Notes: generated by a model not told the origin, from the letters alone. DNA of 64,000 nt from Nocardioides kribbensis (GCF_015070375.1 NZ_JADCLL010000002.1:558001-622000), one strand, 5' to 3'; positions 52,893-61,457 are shown, counted from the first letter of the stretch. Made by a program: numbers and translations.

Positions 52893-53927
52893 ATGAGCAT
52901 CGAAGTCTCAGGTCTCACCAAGAAGTTCGGCGACTTCGTCGCCCTCGACGACGTGTCGGTCTCGCTGCCCACGGGCCAGCTCACCGCGCTGCTCGGCCCC
53001 TCGGGCGGCGGCAAGTCGACCCTGCTGCGCATCATCGCGGGCCTCGACACCGCCGACTCCGGCACCGTCTCGATCGAGGGCGTCGACGCCACCGGGCTGC
53101 CGGCGCAGAAGCGCAACGTCGGCTTCGTCTTCCAGCACTACGCCGTCTTCAAGCACATGACGGTGGCCAAGAACGTCGCCTTCGGCCTGGAGATCCGCAA
53201 GCGGCCCAAGGCGGAGATCGCCCACCGGGTGGAGGAGCTGCTCGAGCTCGTCCACCTCTCGCAGTTCTCCCACCGCCTGCCCTCCCAGCTCTCCGGCGGC
53301 CAGCGCCAGCGGATGGCCCTGGCTCGGGCCCTGGCGGTCGAGCCGAGCGTGCTGCTGCTCGACGAGCCCTTCGGCGCGCTGGACGCCAAGGTCCGCAAGG
53401 AGCTGCGCGACTGGCTGCGCCGGCTGCACGACGAGGTGCACGTGACGACGGTCTTCGTGACCCACGACCAGGAGGAGGCCCTCGAGGTCGCCGACGAGAT
53501 CGTGGTGATCAACGAGGGCCGCGTCGAGCAGGTGGGCTCGCCCGACCAGCTCTACGACGAGCCGGCCAACGACTTCGTCATGGGCTTCCTGGGCGAGGTC
53601 ACCACGCTGGGCGGCGTGGTGCTGCGCCCGCACGACATCGAGGTCGCGCTCCAGCCCGGCCTCGCCGGCGCGGTGCGCGGCACGGTCACCCGCGTGCTGC
53701 GGGTCGGCTTCGAGGTCCGCGTGACGGTGCGCACCGGTGACGGTGACCCGACCGCGGTCTCGGCCCAGGCCAGCCCCGAGACCACCGTGGTGCTGACCCG
53801 CACCCACGCCCGCCAGCTCGGCCTCGACGCCGGCACGCAGGTGTGGCTGACGCCGGCCTCCGGCGCCACGACGGTCTCGTCGATGGCGCCGGCCGGTCGC
53901 CGCGCGGCCGTCACCTCGGGGGTCTGA
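52893..53927 (+). CDS. cysA: Sulfate/thiosulfate import ATPase CysA
   Basis: The 344-residue ATPase of the importer. Walker A is GPSGGGKST (35-43), signature LSGGQRQR (133-140), Walker [14 protein letters not shown] (152-164) and switch histidine in [16 protein letters not shown]. The last about 100 residues are a TOBE-like regulatory domain ([15 protein letters not shown]). AAGGAG lies before the ATG. It ends the binding protein-cysT-cysW-cysA operon; no sulfate-reduction genes are nearby. Confidence 0.94.
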   Translation: MSIEVSGLTKKFGDFVALDDVSVSLPTGQLTALLGPSGGGKSTLLRIIAGLDTADSGTVSIEGVDATGLPAQKRNVGFVFQHYAVFKHMTVAKNVAFGLEIRKRPKAEIAHRVEELLELVHLSQFSHRLPSQLSGGQRQRMALARALAVEPSVLLLDEPFGALDAKVRKELRDWLRRLHDEVHVTTVFVTHDQEEALEVADEIVVINEGRVEQVGSPDQLYDEPANDFVMGFLGEVTTLGGVVLRPHDIEVALQPGLAGAVRGTVTRVLRVGFEVRVTVRTGDGDPTAVSAQASPETTVVLTRTHARQLGLDAGTQVWLTPASGATTVSSMAPAGRRAAVTSGV

Positions 53928-53931
53928 TACT

Positions 53932-53973
53932 CCCGGTCGCGGGTGGGAACGCACCCTCCCATCCGCGACCGGG
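53932..53973. terminator. Bidirectional terminator between cysA and yajQ
   Basis: CCCGGTCGCGGGTGGGA (53932-53948) pairs with TCCCATCCGCGACCGGG (53957-53973): 17 bp with one G-T wobble and an 8-base loop, followed by TTCCTCCTCC. It fits between the convergent genes. Confidence 0.85.
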
Positions 53974-54006
53974 TTCCTCCTCCGGGCCTCGTGCCCGGAC
54001 CGTGCG

Positions 54007-54498
54007 TCAGCGGTAGTTGGTGAACTGCACCGCGAAGTCGTAGTCCTGGCCCCGCACCAGCGCCTGCACGGCCTGGAGGTCGTCGCGCTTCTTCGACGAC
54101 ACCCGCAGCTCGTCGCCCTGGATCTGGGCCTTGACGCCCTTGGGTCCCTCGTCGCGGATCAGCTTGGAGATCTTCTTGGCGTCCTCGGAGGTGATGCCCT
54201 CCTTGAGCGCGATCGCGATCTTGCTCTGCTGGCCCGACTGGCGCGGCTCGGAGGCGTCGAGCACCTTGAGGCTGACGTCGCGCTTGACGAGCTTGCCCTT
54301 GAAGACGTCGAGCACGGCGCTGGCCCGGTCGTCGGCCGAGGCGCTGATCTCGATGGCCTGGTCGCCCTGCCACTCGATGGTGGCGCCGGTGCCCTTGAAG
54401 TCGAAGCGGGTCGCGATCTCGCGGGCGGTCTGGCCCAGGGCGTTGTCGACCTCCTGGCGGTCGAGCTTGCTGACGATGTCGAACGACGAGTCGGCCAT
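54007..54498 (-). CDS. YajQ family cyclic-di-GMP/nucleotide-binding protein
   Basis: A 163-residue protein spanning the whole YajQ/DUF520 family: it opens [42 protein letters not shown] and ends [25 protein letters not shown]. Two ferredoxin-like halves are expected. Some family members bind c-di-GMP or tRNA and act as adaptors; the function here is unproven. AGAGGA lies before the ATG. It is divergent from tRNA-Tyr. Confidence 0.92.
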   Translation of the reverse strand: MADSSFDIVSKLDRQEVDNALGQTAREIATRFDFKGTGATIEWQGDQAIEISASADDRASAVLDVFKGKLVKRDVSLKVLDASEPRQSGQQSKIAIALKEGITSEDAKKISKLIRDEGPKGVKAQIQGDELRVSSKKRDDLQAVQALVRGQDYDFAVQFTNYR

Positions 54499-54586
54499 GT
54501 CGGTCCTCTGCGCTGGTGGCAGCTGGTCGCTGCGGGTGATCGGGTCGGCCCCGGCCGGTGTTTTCCTCCTGTGCCGGGGGCTGCGC

Positions 54587-54592
54587 TATTGT
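54587..54592 (+). promoter_or_regulatory. -10 hexamer TATTGT of the tRNA-Tyr promoter
   Basis: TATTGT lies 44 bases before the tRNA. A T-rich TTTTCC block about 18 bases upstream may be a weak -35. It predicts a leader of about 37 bases that RNase P would remove. Confidence 0.5.
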
Positions 54593-54635
54593 TTCGCCTC
54601 GTCGTCCTCCGGCCAAGCCGGGGCGAGCGACGCCC

Positions 54636-54717
54636 GGCAGGTTGCCCGAGCGGCCAATGGGAGCGGACTGTAAATCCGTCGGCTTTGCCTTCGAAGGTTC
54701 GAATCCTTCACCTGCCA
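54636..54717 (+). tRNA. tRNA-Tyr (GTA anticodon)
   Basis: The acceptor arms GGCAGGT (54636-54642) and ACCTGCC (54710-54716) pair, with discriminator A at 54717. The anticodon loop is CTGTAAA, giving GTA for Tyr. The long variable arm is typical of bacterial tRNA-Tyr, and the T arm is GAAGGTTCGAATCCTTC. CCA is not encoded. A terminator hairpin follows. Confidence 0.97.
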
Positions 54718-54721
54718 CGAG

Positions 54722-54749
54722 CGCCCCCGGTCTCCACCGACCGGGGGCG
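54722..54749 (+). terminator. Terminator of tRNA-Tyr
   Basis: CGCCCCCGGTC (54722-54732) and GACCGGGGGCG (54739-54749) are perfect 11-bp arms around a six-base loop, followed by TTCCTCGTCT. Confidence 0.85.
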
Positions 54750-54794
54750 TTCCTCGTCTGCGGCCCGGCCCTGGTCGGCCCGGCGCGGTCCGGG

Positions 54795-55724
54795 TCAGTC
54801 CTGCGTGCCGGCGGGGCGCCGCGAGAGCAGGTCGAAGGCCGGCCCGATCGCTCGGTCCCACACCGCCGGGGCGAGGGTGAAGGCCGCGACCAGGGCGTAG
54901 TTGGTCAGGCCGGTCTGGGCCCGCGGCCCGGGGGCGTCGAGGCAGGCGACGAGCTGGCGGCCCACCCGCTCGGGGCTGATGCTCGGCGGCGGGGGCCGGT
55001 TGACCATGCCGGCGGAGTCGAGGGCGCTGTCGTAGATCGGGGTGTCGACGCTGCCCGGCGAGACGTGGCAGACGTGCACGTGCGGGAGGTCGGAGCTCTC
55101 GATCTGCAGCTGGCGGGCCAGGGCGCGCACCCCCCACTTGCTCACGACGTAGGGCGTCATGTCGGGCACGGCGACGTGACCCAGCAGGGAGCCCACCAGC
55201 ACCAGCACGCCGCGTTCCTGGCGTCGCAGCACGCGCATGGTGTGGCGGGCCACGTTGGCCGAGGCCAGCAGGTTGGTGCGCACGACGGCGTCGAAGGTCT
55301 CGGCGTCGAGCTCCTCGGCGCGCCCGTAGGCCACGACCCCCGCGGAGTGCACGAGGGCGTCGACGCGGCCGTGGCGCTCGAGCACGAGGTCGACCAGCGC
55401 GGCGACGTCCTCGTCGGCGTCGAGGTCGGCGGGCAGCACCAGCGCGGAGGCGGCGCCCTCGTCGCGGCACACCTCGGCGACCTCGTCGAGCACCTCCTCG
55501 CGGCGCGCGACGAGCACGACGTGGTCACCGCGGCGCGACAGCTCCAGGGCGGTGGCGCGGCCGATGCCGCTCGAGGCGCCCGTGACCACCACGACCCGCG
55601 GGTGGGGTCCGGCGTCGGAGCGGCGCAGCAGCCCGGCGGCCCGGGCGACGGCGGCCGGGGCCGGCAGGAGCAGCGGCAGGGGCAGGCGCGGGAGCTGGGG
55701 GAGGAAGGAGGGGAGGGACGGCAC
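54795..55724 (-). CDS. Short-chain dehydrogenase/reductase, N-terminal hydrophobic segment
   Basis: A 309-residue classical SDR. The cofactor motif TGASSGIG is at residues 48-55, HSAG replaces NNAG at about 127-130, and the catalytic Ser179-Tyr192-Lys196 are in place. The first 30 residues are Pro/Leu-rich and could associate with the membrane. AGGAG precedes the GTG. The substrate is unknown. It is clearly related to the SDR encoded just upstream (55857-56879), sharing VDTPIYD/IDTPIYD, YVxxKWG and the C-terminal NYALVAAFTLAP/NLATILGFRLAP region, so the pair probably arose by tandem duplication. Confidence 0.87.
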   Translation of the reverse strand: MPSLPSFLPQLPRLPLPLLLPAPAAVARAAGLLRRSDAGPHPRVVVVTGASSGIGRATALELSRRGDHVVLVARREEVLDEVAEVCRDEGAASALVLPADLDADEDVAALVDLVLERHGRVDALVHSAGVVAYGRAEELDAETFDAVVRTNLLASANVARHTMRVLRRQERGVLVLVGSLLGHVAVPDMTPYVVSKWGVRALARQLQIESSDLPHVHVCHVSPGSVDTPIYDSALDSAGMVNRPPPPSISPERVGRQLVACLDAPGPRAQTGLTNYALVAAFTLAPAVWDRAIGPAFDLLSRRPAGTQD

Positions 55725-55759
55725 GGGGACTCCTGGTGCGGTGGGGTCGAGCAGGGGAT

Positions 55760-55814
55760 GGTGCCGGGGCGGTGCCGGGCTGGTGCCGGGCTGGTGCCGG
55801 GCTGGTGCCGGGAC
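55760..55814. repeat. Five 11-bp tandem repeats between the two SDR genes
   Basis: Five units close to GGTGCCGGGCT run from 55760 to 55814, the middle three being identical. They lie just beyond the 3' end of the upstream SDR. Confidence 0.8.
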
Positions 55815-55856
55815 GGTGCAGCGGTCGTGGCGGGGCGCGAGGGGCGCGAGGCGGGC

Positions 55857-56879
55857 TCAGCGCCGCCAGCGGGCCCCGCTGCCCTCGCGGGTGCGGCGGC
55901 GACCGAGGAGGGTCCAGACGCCGCGCTCGGTGTGGCCGCCGGTGGCGGCCTCGAGGACGTTGCCGCCGTCGGGGCCCACGGCGGGCCCGCGCAGCACCAC
56001 GGCCCGCACGGCGGGACCGACGACGCGGTCGTAGACGAAGGGCGCGAGCCGGAAGCCGAGGATCGTGGCCAGGTTGGCGGGGCCCACCTCGACGTGGCGG
56101 CGGCGCGGGTGGTCGAGGCAGCGCTCGACCGCGCGGGCCACCCGGTCGGGCCCGACCACCGGCGGCGGGGCCGAGCCGCGGCTGCCGGCGTAGGTCGCCG
56201 CCTCGTCGTAGATGGGGGTGTCGATGGCGCCGGGGGAGACCAGGCACACGTGGAGGCCCGGCTCGTCGCGCAGCTCGAGCTGCAGCGAGCGCACCAGCCC
56301 GAGCTGGCCCCACTTGGCGGTGACGTAGGTGCTCATCGAGGGCACGGCCACCTCGGCCAGCAGGGAGCTGACGACGACGAGGGTGCCCGCGCCCTGGGCG
56401 CGGAAGACGGGCAGCGTCGCCCGCACGAGGTGGGCGGTGCCGTGCACCGCGGTCTCGACGACGTGCTCGAAGACCTCGCGCGGCACCTGCTCGACGGTGC
56501 CGTAGGCCATGCCCTGCGCGGTGGTGACCACCGCGTCGAGCCGACCGTACGCCGCCACCGCGGCCCTCACGCACGCCTCCACCTGGGCGGGGTCGGTGAG
56601 GTCGGTGGGCACCACCAGGGTGGCGGCGGCCCCGGCGTCGCGGCAGGCGGCGGCGGTGCGGTCGAGCGCCGCGGGGTCGCGGGCGGCCAGCACGAGGCGG
56701 GCGCCACGGGCCGACAGCCGCCGGGCCGTGGCCAGGCCGATGCCGGAGGAGGCCCCGACGACGAGCACGGCGGGGCGGGCGGCGCGGTGGTCGCCGCTCA
56801 GGCCGCCGGTGCTGGCCGACGAGGGGCGCCCGGGGGCCTCGGTGGACGGGCCGGGCGAGGGATCGTGCGTGGGGTGCAT
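55857..56879 (-). CDS. Short-chain dehydrogenase/reductase, paralogue of the neighbouring SDR
   Basis: A 340-residue SDR. A 35-residue low-complexity lead is followed by VGASSGIG (41-48), a degenerate TTAQG where NNAG is usual (about 119-123), and the catalytic Ser171/172, Tyr185 and Lys189 in TYVTAKWG. The tail after about residue 300 is Arg/Gly-rich. GGAGG before the ATG at 56879 decides the start. The product and substrate are unknown. It lies in tandem with the 54795-55724 SDR, separated by the 11-bp repeat array. Confidence 0.85.
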   Translation of the reverse strand: MHPTHDPSPGPSTEAPGRPSSASTGGLSGDHRAARPAVLVVGASSGIGLATARRLSARGARLVLAARDPAALDRTAAACRDAGAAATLVVPTDLTDPAQVEACVRAAVAAYGRLDAVVTTAQGMAYGTVEQVPREVFEHVVETAVHGTAHLVRATLPVFRAQGAGTLVVVSSLLAEVAVPSMSTYVTAKWGQLGLVRSLQLELRDEPGLHVCLVSPGAIDTPIYDEAATYAGSRGSAPPPVVGPDRVARAVERCLDHPRRRHVEVGPANLATILGFRLAPFVYDRVVGPAVRAVVLRGPAVGPDGGNVLEAATGGHTERGVWTLLGRRRTREGSGARWRR

Positions 56880-57099
56880 GCGGACCTCCGCACGAGGGGA
56901 CGGGTCGTCCCCGACGCTACCCGCGTGCGCCGCGACCTCCCCCGCCCCGAGGGGTGGGGCCGGAGGCGACGGGGCGGAGCCGGACCAGACCTCTGGGCGG
57001 CGACACGCCGGCGGCACCCATCCGTGACGACGGCGGCTCCGAAGCAGGGTCAGTCACGCCTCCGTGGCCCGGATCACACCCTCCTCGAAAGGCCGTCCT

Positions 57100-57840
57100 G
57101 TGAACCTCCCTCGCCTGCGTCGCCCCACCCCCTCCATGGCCGTCTCCGTGATGGCACTCGTCGTCGCCATGGGCGGCACCTCCTACGCCGCGGTCAAGAT
57201 CAGCTCCGAGGACGTCGTCAACAACTCGCTGACCGGCCAGGACATCAAGAACGACTCGGTGGCCTCCATCGACGTCAAGAACGGCACGCTGCAGGCCAAG
57301 GACTTCCGCGACGGCACCCTGGTCCAGGGCCCGGCGGGTCCCGCCGGGGCCGACGGTGCGGGCCGCTGGCTGCTCGTGGGCGCCGACGGCAGCATCGTGG
57401 ACCAGTCGGGCGGCTTCTCGATCGTGGCGGCCTACCCCACGCTCCCCAACACCGCGCCCGCCGGCTCGCCCGACAACAGCCTGCGCGCCAACGGCAACGT
57501 CTACATCAGCGCCGGCGACGACATCTCCGACAGCGGCTTGGTCGCCACCATCTCGCTGCAGAACACGGTGGACCAGAACGGCGACGGCGTGACCACCGGC
57601 CGCGCCCCCGGCGCCGACGCCAACCCGGAGTTCTCCGGCGAGATCTCGGTCAGCCGCTGCAACGTCGGCGCGCCGACCACCCCGCCCTCGGGCCCGACCA
57701 ACTGCGCGCCCGCCGGCGCCCAGAACGCCCAGAGCTTCGTGGTCTCCCCGCGCAACAGCGACGGCTCCGTCACCACCGACGGCACCCGCAAGCCGTTCTA
57801 CGTCGTCCTCACCGAGGCCCCGGTGCCCGCGGGTCGCTGA
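57100..57840 (+). CDS. Exported repeat-containing protein of the actinobacterial GGTSYAA type
   Basis: A 246-residue protein with a basic lead and a signal-like helix ending in MGGTSYAA. A run of related short repeats follows (NNSLTGQDIKND, SVASIDVKNG, TLQAKDFRDGTL), then a short collagen-like GPAGPAGADG. This N-terminal layout is very common in actinobacterial surface proteins of unknown role and may form a beta-helical stalk. The remaining about 150 residues are a beta-rich domain with two cysteines 16 residues apart. GTG at 57100 follows GAAAGG. Confidence 0.78.
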   Translation: MNLPRLRRPTPSMAVSVMALVVAMGGTSYAAVKISSEDVVNNSLTGQDIKNDSVASIDVKNGTLQAKDFRDGTLVQGPAGPAGADGAGRWLLVGADGSIVDQSGGFSIVAAYPTLPNTAPAGSPDNSLRANGNVYISAGDDISDSGLVATISLQNTVDQNGDGVTTGRAPGADANPEFSGEISVSRCNVGAPTTPPSGPTNCAPAGAQNAQSFVVSPRNSDGSVTTDGTRKPFYVVLTEAPVPAGR

Positions 57841-57895
57841 CCCCCGGTCCCACCTGCACGACCGCACCACCCGCTCGACCACGCAGCACCCCCGG

Positions 57896-57951
57896 CGACC
57901 CCGCGGGGAGCGAGTTCGGCTGACGTTCACCGACCGCTCCTCGCGGGGTCG
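57896..57951 (+). terminator. Inverted repeat after the exported repeat protein
   Basis: CGACCCCGCGGGGAGCG (57896-57912) pairs with CGCTCCTCGCGGGGTCG (57935-57951): 17 bp with one mismatch and a 22-base loop. Position suggests termination before mptB. Confidence 0.65.
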
Positions 57952-57984
57952 ACCTGTGTGCGGGCGGCGGCCCTCCGGGCTCCC

Positions 57985-57990
57985 TAGCCT
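57985..57990 (+). promoter_or_regulatory. -10 hexamer TAGCCT, leaderless-type, for the mannosyltransferase gene
   Basis: TAGCCT, six bases, then GTG at 57997. Confidence 0.5.
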
Positions 57991-57996
57991 GCGCTG

Positions 57997-59553
57997 GTGC
58001 TGACTCGAGGGCTCGCCGGCAGCCTGCTCGTGCTCCTGGGGGGCCTGGTGGTCTCGACGCTGCCGGCCAGCTCGCCCGTGCTCGACGCCGACGCGCTGGT
58101 GGCGCTGCGCGCGCACCCGGCCGGGCGCATGCTCGGCCTGACCGTGGTGCTCACCGGTCTGGGGCTGCTCGCCGCCTCCTGGCTGCGCCTGTGCCGCCGC
58201 GTCGCGCTTCCCCACGGTGAGAACACCGCCGACCGGCTGGCGCTGGTGCGCCACGCGTGCGTGGTCTGGTCGGCCCCGCTGGTGCTCGCACCGCCCCTGT
58301 TCTCCCGCGACGGCTGGTCCTACGCCGCCCAGGGCACGTTGGCCCACCTCGGGCTCTCGCCCTACGACCACGGCCCGTCGGTGCTCTCGGGCCCGGTGGT
58401 CGAGGCCGTCGACCCGATGTGGCTCGACACCCCGGCGCCCTACGGGCCGCTGCCGCTCGCGCTGGGCGACCTCGCCGCCGCCCACACCGGCAACCCGTGG
58501 GTGCTGGTGGTCGCCCACCGGGGCGTGGCGCTGGTGGGGCTGCTCCTGCTGGCCTGGGCGGTGCCGCGGCTGGCCCGCTGGAGCGGGGTCGACCCCGCCC
58601 TGGCCAGCGCGGTGGTGCTCGTGTCGCCGCTGATGCTGGCCAACGGCGTGGGCGGCCTGCACAACGACCTGCTGATGGTCGGCCTGATGGCCGCGGCCCT
58701 GGTGGTGGCCGCCGAGCACGGCTGGGCGGCCGGTGCGGTGCTGGGCGGACTCGCCGCCGCGGTCAAGGTACCGGGCGGCCTGGTGTGCCTGGGCGTCGTC
58801 CTGGTCGGGCTGCCCGCGGCCGCGGGGGCGCTCGAGCGGGTGCGCCGCGCCGCGGCGGTGGCCGGCGTCGCGGTCGGCACGCTGGTGGGCCTCGGCGCCG
58901 TGACCGGACTCGGACTCGGATGGGTCGCCGCGCTGGGCGTGCCGGGCACCGTGAGCACCCCGCTGTCGACGACCACGCTGGTGGGCGGCGCGCTCGACCG
59001 CGTCGCCGGACTGGTCGGGCTCGGCCCGGGCCCGCTGGACCTCGTCGACGTGCTGCGCACGGCGGGCACGCTGGCCGCCCTGCTGCTGGGCGTGTGGGCG
59101 CTGCTGCGCCGGCCCGCGGGCGACCGCGCCTCGGCGGTGGCCACCGTCGCCCTGGTGGTCGGGGCCACGGTGGTCCTCAGCCCCGTCGTGCACCTGTGGT
59201 ACTTCCTGTGGGCCGCGCCCTTCCTCGCCGTGCTGCGCCTCGACCGGCTCGGGATGGTCGCGCTGCTCGCGGCCTCCACCGTGCTCGGGCTGGTCGCCCC
59301 GCTCGACTCCTCGCTGCACGGCGCCTACCTCGCGATCGTGCTGGGCTGCCTGCTCGTGGCGGCCCTGCTGCCGGTGCTCCTGCTCACCCGCCGCGCCCGC
59401 GCCCGGCTCGGGCGCATCGCCCACGCCAGCCCGGCGCGCACGCCCGCAGGGGGTGCGGGGCCCGCGTCGGTCGCTCAGCCCGCGGCGGGAGCGACGGTGC
59501 CACGCACCTCGCCGAGCGTGATACGACCGCCGCTGGTCGACGGCGCGGAGTAG
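57997..59553 (+). CDS. mptB: Polyprenyl-phosphomannose-dependent alpha-(1->6) mannosyltransferase, MptB-like
   Basis: A 518-residue GT-C type membrane glycosyltransferase with about twelve helices. The extracytoplasmic loops carry the family signature FSRDGWSYAAQGTLAHLGLSPYDHGP and DPMWLDTPAPYGPLPLALGD; LGGLAAAVKVPGGL and VVHLWYFLWAAPF follow. MptB-type enzymes elongate lipomannan or related glycans from a polyprenyl-phosphate sugar. The precise product here is inferred. The last 79 bases overlap the 3' end of the fumarylacetoacetase gene on the other strand; the final 40 residues are low-complexity. Confidence 0.83.
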   Translation: MLTRGLAGSLLVLLGGLVVSTLPASSPVLDADALVALRAHPAGRMLGLTVVLTGLGLLAASWLRLCRRVALPHGENTADRLALVRHACVVWSAPLVLAPPLFSRDGWSYAAQGTLAHLGLSPYDHGPSVLSGPVVEAVDPMWLDTPAPYGPLPLALGDLAAAHTGNPWVLVVAHRGVALVGLLLLAWAVPRLARWSGVDPALASAVVLVSPLMLANGVGGLHNDLLMVGLMAAALVVAAEHGWAAGAVLGGLAAAVKVPGGLVCLGVVLVGLPAAAGALERVRRAAAVAGVAVGTLVGLGAVTGLGLGWVAALGVPGTVSTPLSTTTLVGGALDRVAGLVGLGPGPLDLVDVLRTAGTLAALLLGVWALLRRPAGDRASAVATVALVVGATVVLSPVVHLWYFLWAAPFLAVLRLDRLGMVALLAASTVLGLVAPLDSSLHGAYLAIVLGCLLVAALLPVLLLTRRARARLGRIAHASPARTPAGGAGPASVAQPAAGATVPRTSPSVIRPPLVDGAE

Positions 59554-60671
59554 CGCAGCACCACCTCGTCGCCGTCCTCGAGGAAGCCGCGCCCCGCGAC
59601 CTCCACCTGCCCGCCCCGGGTCAGCTCGAGCAGGCAGCCCCGCTCGTCGTCACCGGGGCCGCTGATCGTGCCCGAGGCGAGCAGGTCGCCGGTGCGCAGC
59701 GCGGCGCCGTTGGAGGTCAGGTGGGCCAGCATCTGCGCGGGTGCCCAGTAGGTCGTGGCGTACGACGGTCGGCTCACCACCGTGCCCGCCACCTCGACCT
59801 CGACCCGGACGTCGAGCCCCCGCGGGGTGGAGCCGCCGGCGTGGCGCAGGTGCGGCAGCGGGGCGGGCTCCTGGCCCGGGAGGTCGCACCAGGCCGCCTC
59901 GAGCGCCGCCAGCGGGGTCACCCACGCCGAGACCGAGGTGGCGAAGGACTTGCCGAGCATCGGACCGAGCGGCACGTACTCCCACGCCTGGAGGTCGCGC
60001 GCCGACCAGTCGTTGACGCCCACGACGCCGAAGACGTGGTCGGCCAGGGCGTCCACGCCCACCGTGCTCCCCAGGGCGCTCGGGACCCCGACCACGAAGC
60101 CGAGCTCGGCCTCGAGGTCCAGGCGCCGCGTGGGGCCGAAGGCCGGCCGGTCGGGCTCCTCGCGGGAGGGACGACCCTGGCCGCGGGGGCGGACGACCGG
60201 GGTGCCGCTGACGACCACGGTGCCCGCGCGGCCGTGGTAGCCCACCGGCAGGTGGCGCCACTGCGGGGGCAGCGGGTCCTGACCGGGCCGCAGGATCTCC
60301 GCCACGCGGGTGGCGTGGTGCTCGGAGGCGTAGAAGTCCACCAGGTCGGCCACCTCGAAGGGCAGGTGCAGCACGACCTCGGCCAGGTCGTGGGAGGGTG
60401 CGACCCCGGTGGCGGCCAGGTCGCGCACCTGCTCCCGGGTCTCGGCCCACACCGCCGGCCCCAGGGCCATCAGCGCGTTCAGCGACGCCGTGGCGAGCTC
60501 GGGACGCCCGGTGGCCTCGGCCAGGTCGACCACCCGGTCGCCCAGCCGCGCCCCGACGCGGCGCGGACCGCCGTCGCGGGAGAAGACGCCGTAGGGCAGG
60601 TGGTCGAGGCCGAAGCCGTCCGCCGCGCCGTCCCCGGCGCCGTCGGGGCTCACAGGGCTCACAGGGCTCAC
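59475..60671 (-). CDS. Fumarylacetoacetase
   Basis: The last enzyme of tyrosine/homogentisate breakdown, splitting fumarylacetoacetate to fumarate and acetoacetate. The 398-residue protein has the N-terminal domain (LDHLPYGVFSRDGGPRRVGARLGDRVVDLAEA), DFYASEHHATRVAEILRPG, QWRHLPVGYHGRAGTVVVSG and the metal-binding core LEAELGFVVGVPSALG, DHVFGVVGVNDWSARDLQAWEYVPLGPMLGKSF. Three in-frame GTGs (60671, 60662, 60653) arise from a triplicated 9-bp repeat, and the first overlaps the stop of the gene upstream. It ends in antisense overlap with mptB. No other tyrosine-degradation gene is adjacent. Confidence 0.93.
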   Translation of the reverse strand: MSPVSPVSPDGAGDGAADGFGLDHLPYGVFSRDGGPRRVGARLGDRVVDLAEATGRPELATASLNALMALGPAVWAETREQVRDLAATGVAPSHDLAEVVLHLPFEVADLVDFYASEHHATRVAEILRPGQDPLPPQWRHLPVGYHGRAGTVVVSGTPVVRPRGQGRPSREEPDRPAFGPTRRLDLEAELGFVVGVPSALGSTVGVDALADHVFGVVGVNDWSARDLQAWEYVPLGPMLGKSFATSVSAWVTPLAALEAAWCDLPGQEPAPLPHLRHAGGSTPRGLDVRVEVEVAGTVVSRPSYATTYWAPAQMLAHLTSNGAALRTGDLLASGTISGPGDDERGCLLELTRGGQVEVAGRGFLEDGDEVVLRYSAPSTSGGRITLGEVRGTVAPAAG

Positions 60672-60672
60672 A
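60646..60672 (-). repeat. Triplicated 9-bp repeat containing start codons
   Basis: Three copies of GGGCTCACA on the plus strand (TGTGAGCCC on minus) span the stop of the 61450-60668 gene and the start of fumarylacetoacetase. Each copy carries a GTGA stop/start unit. Confidence 0.8.
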
Positions 60673-61450
60673 GGGCCACGCCCAGGTCGCGCAGGGCCGC
60701 GCCGAGGGCCTCGACCTCGGCCGGTGAGGCGAGGTCGGCGCCGGTGAGCCAGCGTCGGGCCCCCGCGAGCCCGTCCAGGCCGAGCAGCGCGGCCGCGTCG
60801 GCCGTCGTGAGCGCCTCGACGACCTCGCCCCGCGAGGCGCCGTCGAGGGCCAGGCGGGTGGCGGCCAGCAGCGCCAGCGGACCGGGGGCGGGCACGGGGG
60901 CGGCGGTGGACCCGCCGGCGTGCCACGGGGTCTCGCGGTCGAGGGCGGCGTCGACCAGCGCCGCGAGCAGCCCGGGCTCCGTGGCGGCGGGCAGCAGCAG
61001 GCCGAGCTCGGCGGCGGCCAGCTCGTCGAGCGCCGCCAGCCAGGCGGCCGTGGGGCCGGTGGGTCCGAGGTGGCCGGCCGGCACGCCCACCTGCACGACG
61101 ACGTCGTCGGCGAGGGCGCCCTCCCCGCGCGCCGCGTCGACCGCGGCGACGACCCGGCGGGCGTTGCCGGCCAGGTCGTCGAGGTCGCGCAGCGTCACCG
61201 CCAGCCGCGTCAGGCGCACCTGCGGCCGGCGCGCGCACCACCCGGCCGGACCGGCCAGCTGACCGGCCCCGCCGGTCACCGCGACGGCCACGGCGAGCCG
61301 GCCCTCCTGCGGCAGCGCCAGCCGCGGCAGGTCGGTGTCGGCGACCAGCGCCGCGCCCGGCAGGGAGCCGAGGCGCTCGTCGTACGACGGGGGGAGGGCG
61401 GGGTCGCTCACGACCGTGTCGGCGAGGGCGTGGGTCCACGGTGCGGGCAC
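60668..61450 (-). CDS. Conserved hypothetical protein in the fumarylacetoacetase operon
   Basis: A 260-residue, Ala/Leu-rich, mostly helical protein with no signal peptide. It has no recognised catalytic motif; phrases such as VRLTRLAVTLRDLDDLAGNARRVVAAVDAARGEG and VVQVGVPAGHLG suggest an alpha/beta fold. It is translationally coupled to fumarylacetoacetase, so a role in aromatic amino-acid catabolism is possible but unproven. The GTG at 61450 is supported by a TAGGCT hexamer seven bases upstream. Confidence 0.7.
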   Translation of the reverse strand: MPAPWTHALADTVVSDPALPPSYDERLGSLPGAALVADTDLPRLALPQEGRLAVAVAVTGGAGQLAGPAGWCARRPQVRLTRLAVTLRDLDDLAGNARRVVAAVDAARGEGALADDVVVQVGVPAGHLGPTGPTAAWLAALDELAAAELGLLLPAATEPGLLAALVDAALDRETPWHAGGSTAAPVPAPGPLALLAATRLALDGASRGEVVEALTTADAAALLGLDGLAGARRWLTGADLASPAEVEALGAALRDLGVAL

Positions 61451-61457
61451 GACCGGC

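Noticed and set aside
53930-53975. Small gene between cysA and yajQ
   Set aside because: The 79-base gap is taken up by a long terminator stem and has no start codon with a ribosome-binding site.
54718-57099. Genomic island inserted at tRNA-Tyr
   Set aside because: No integrase, no direct repeat of the tRNA 3' end and no change in base composition; only a pair of ordinary SDR genes follows.
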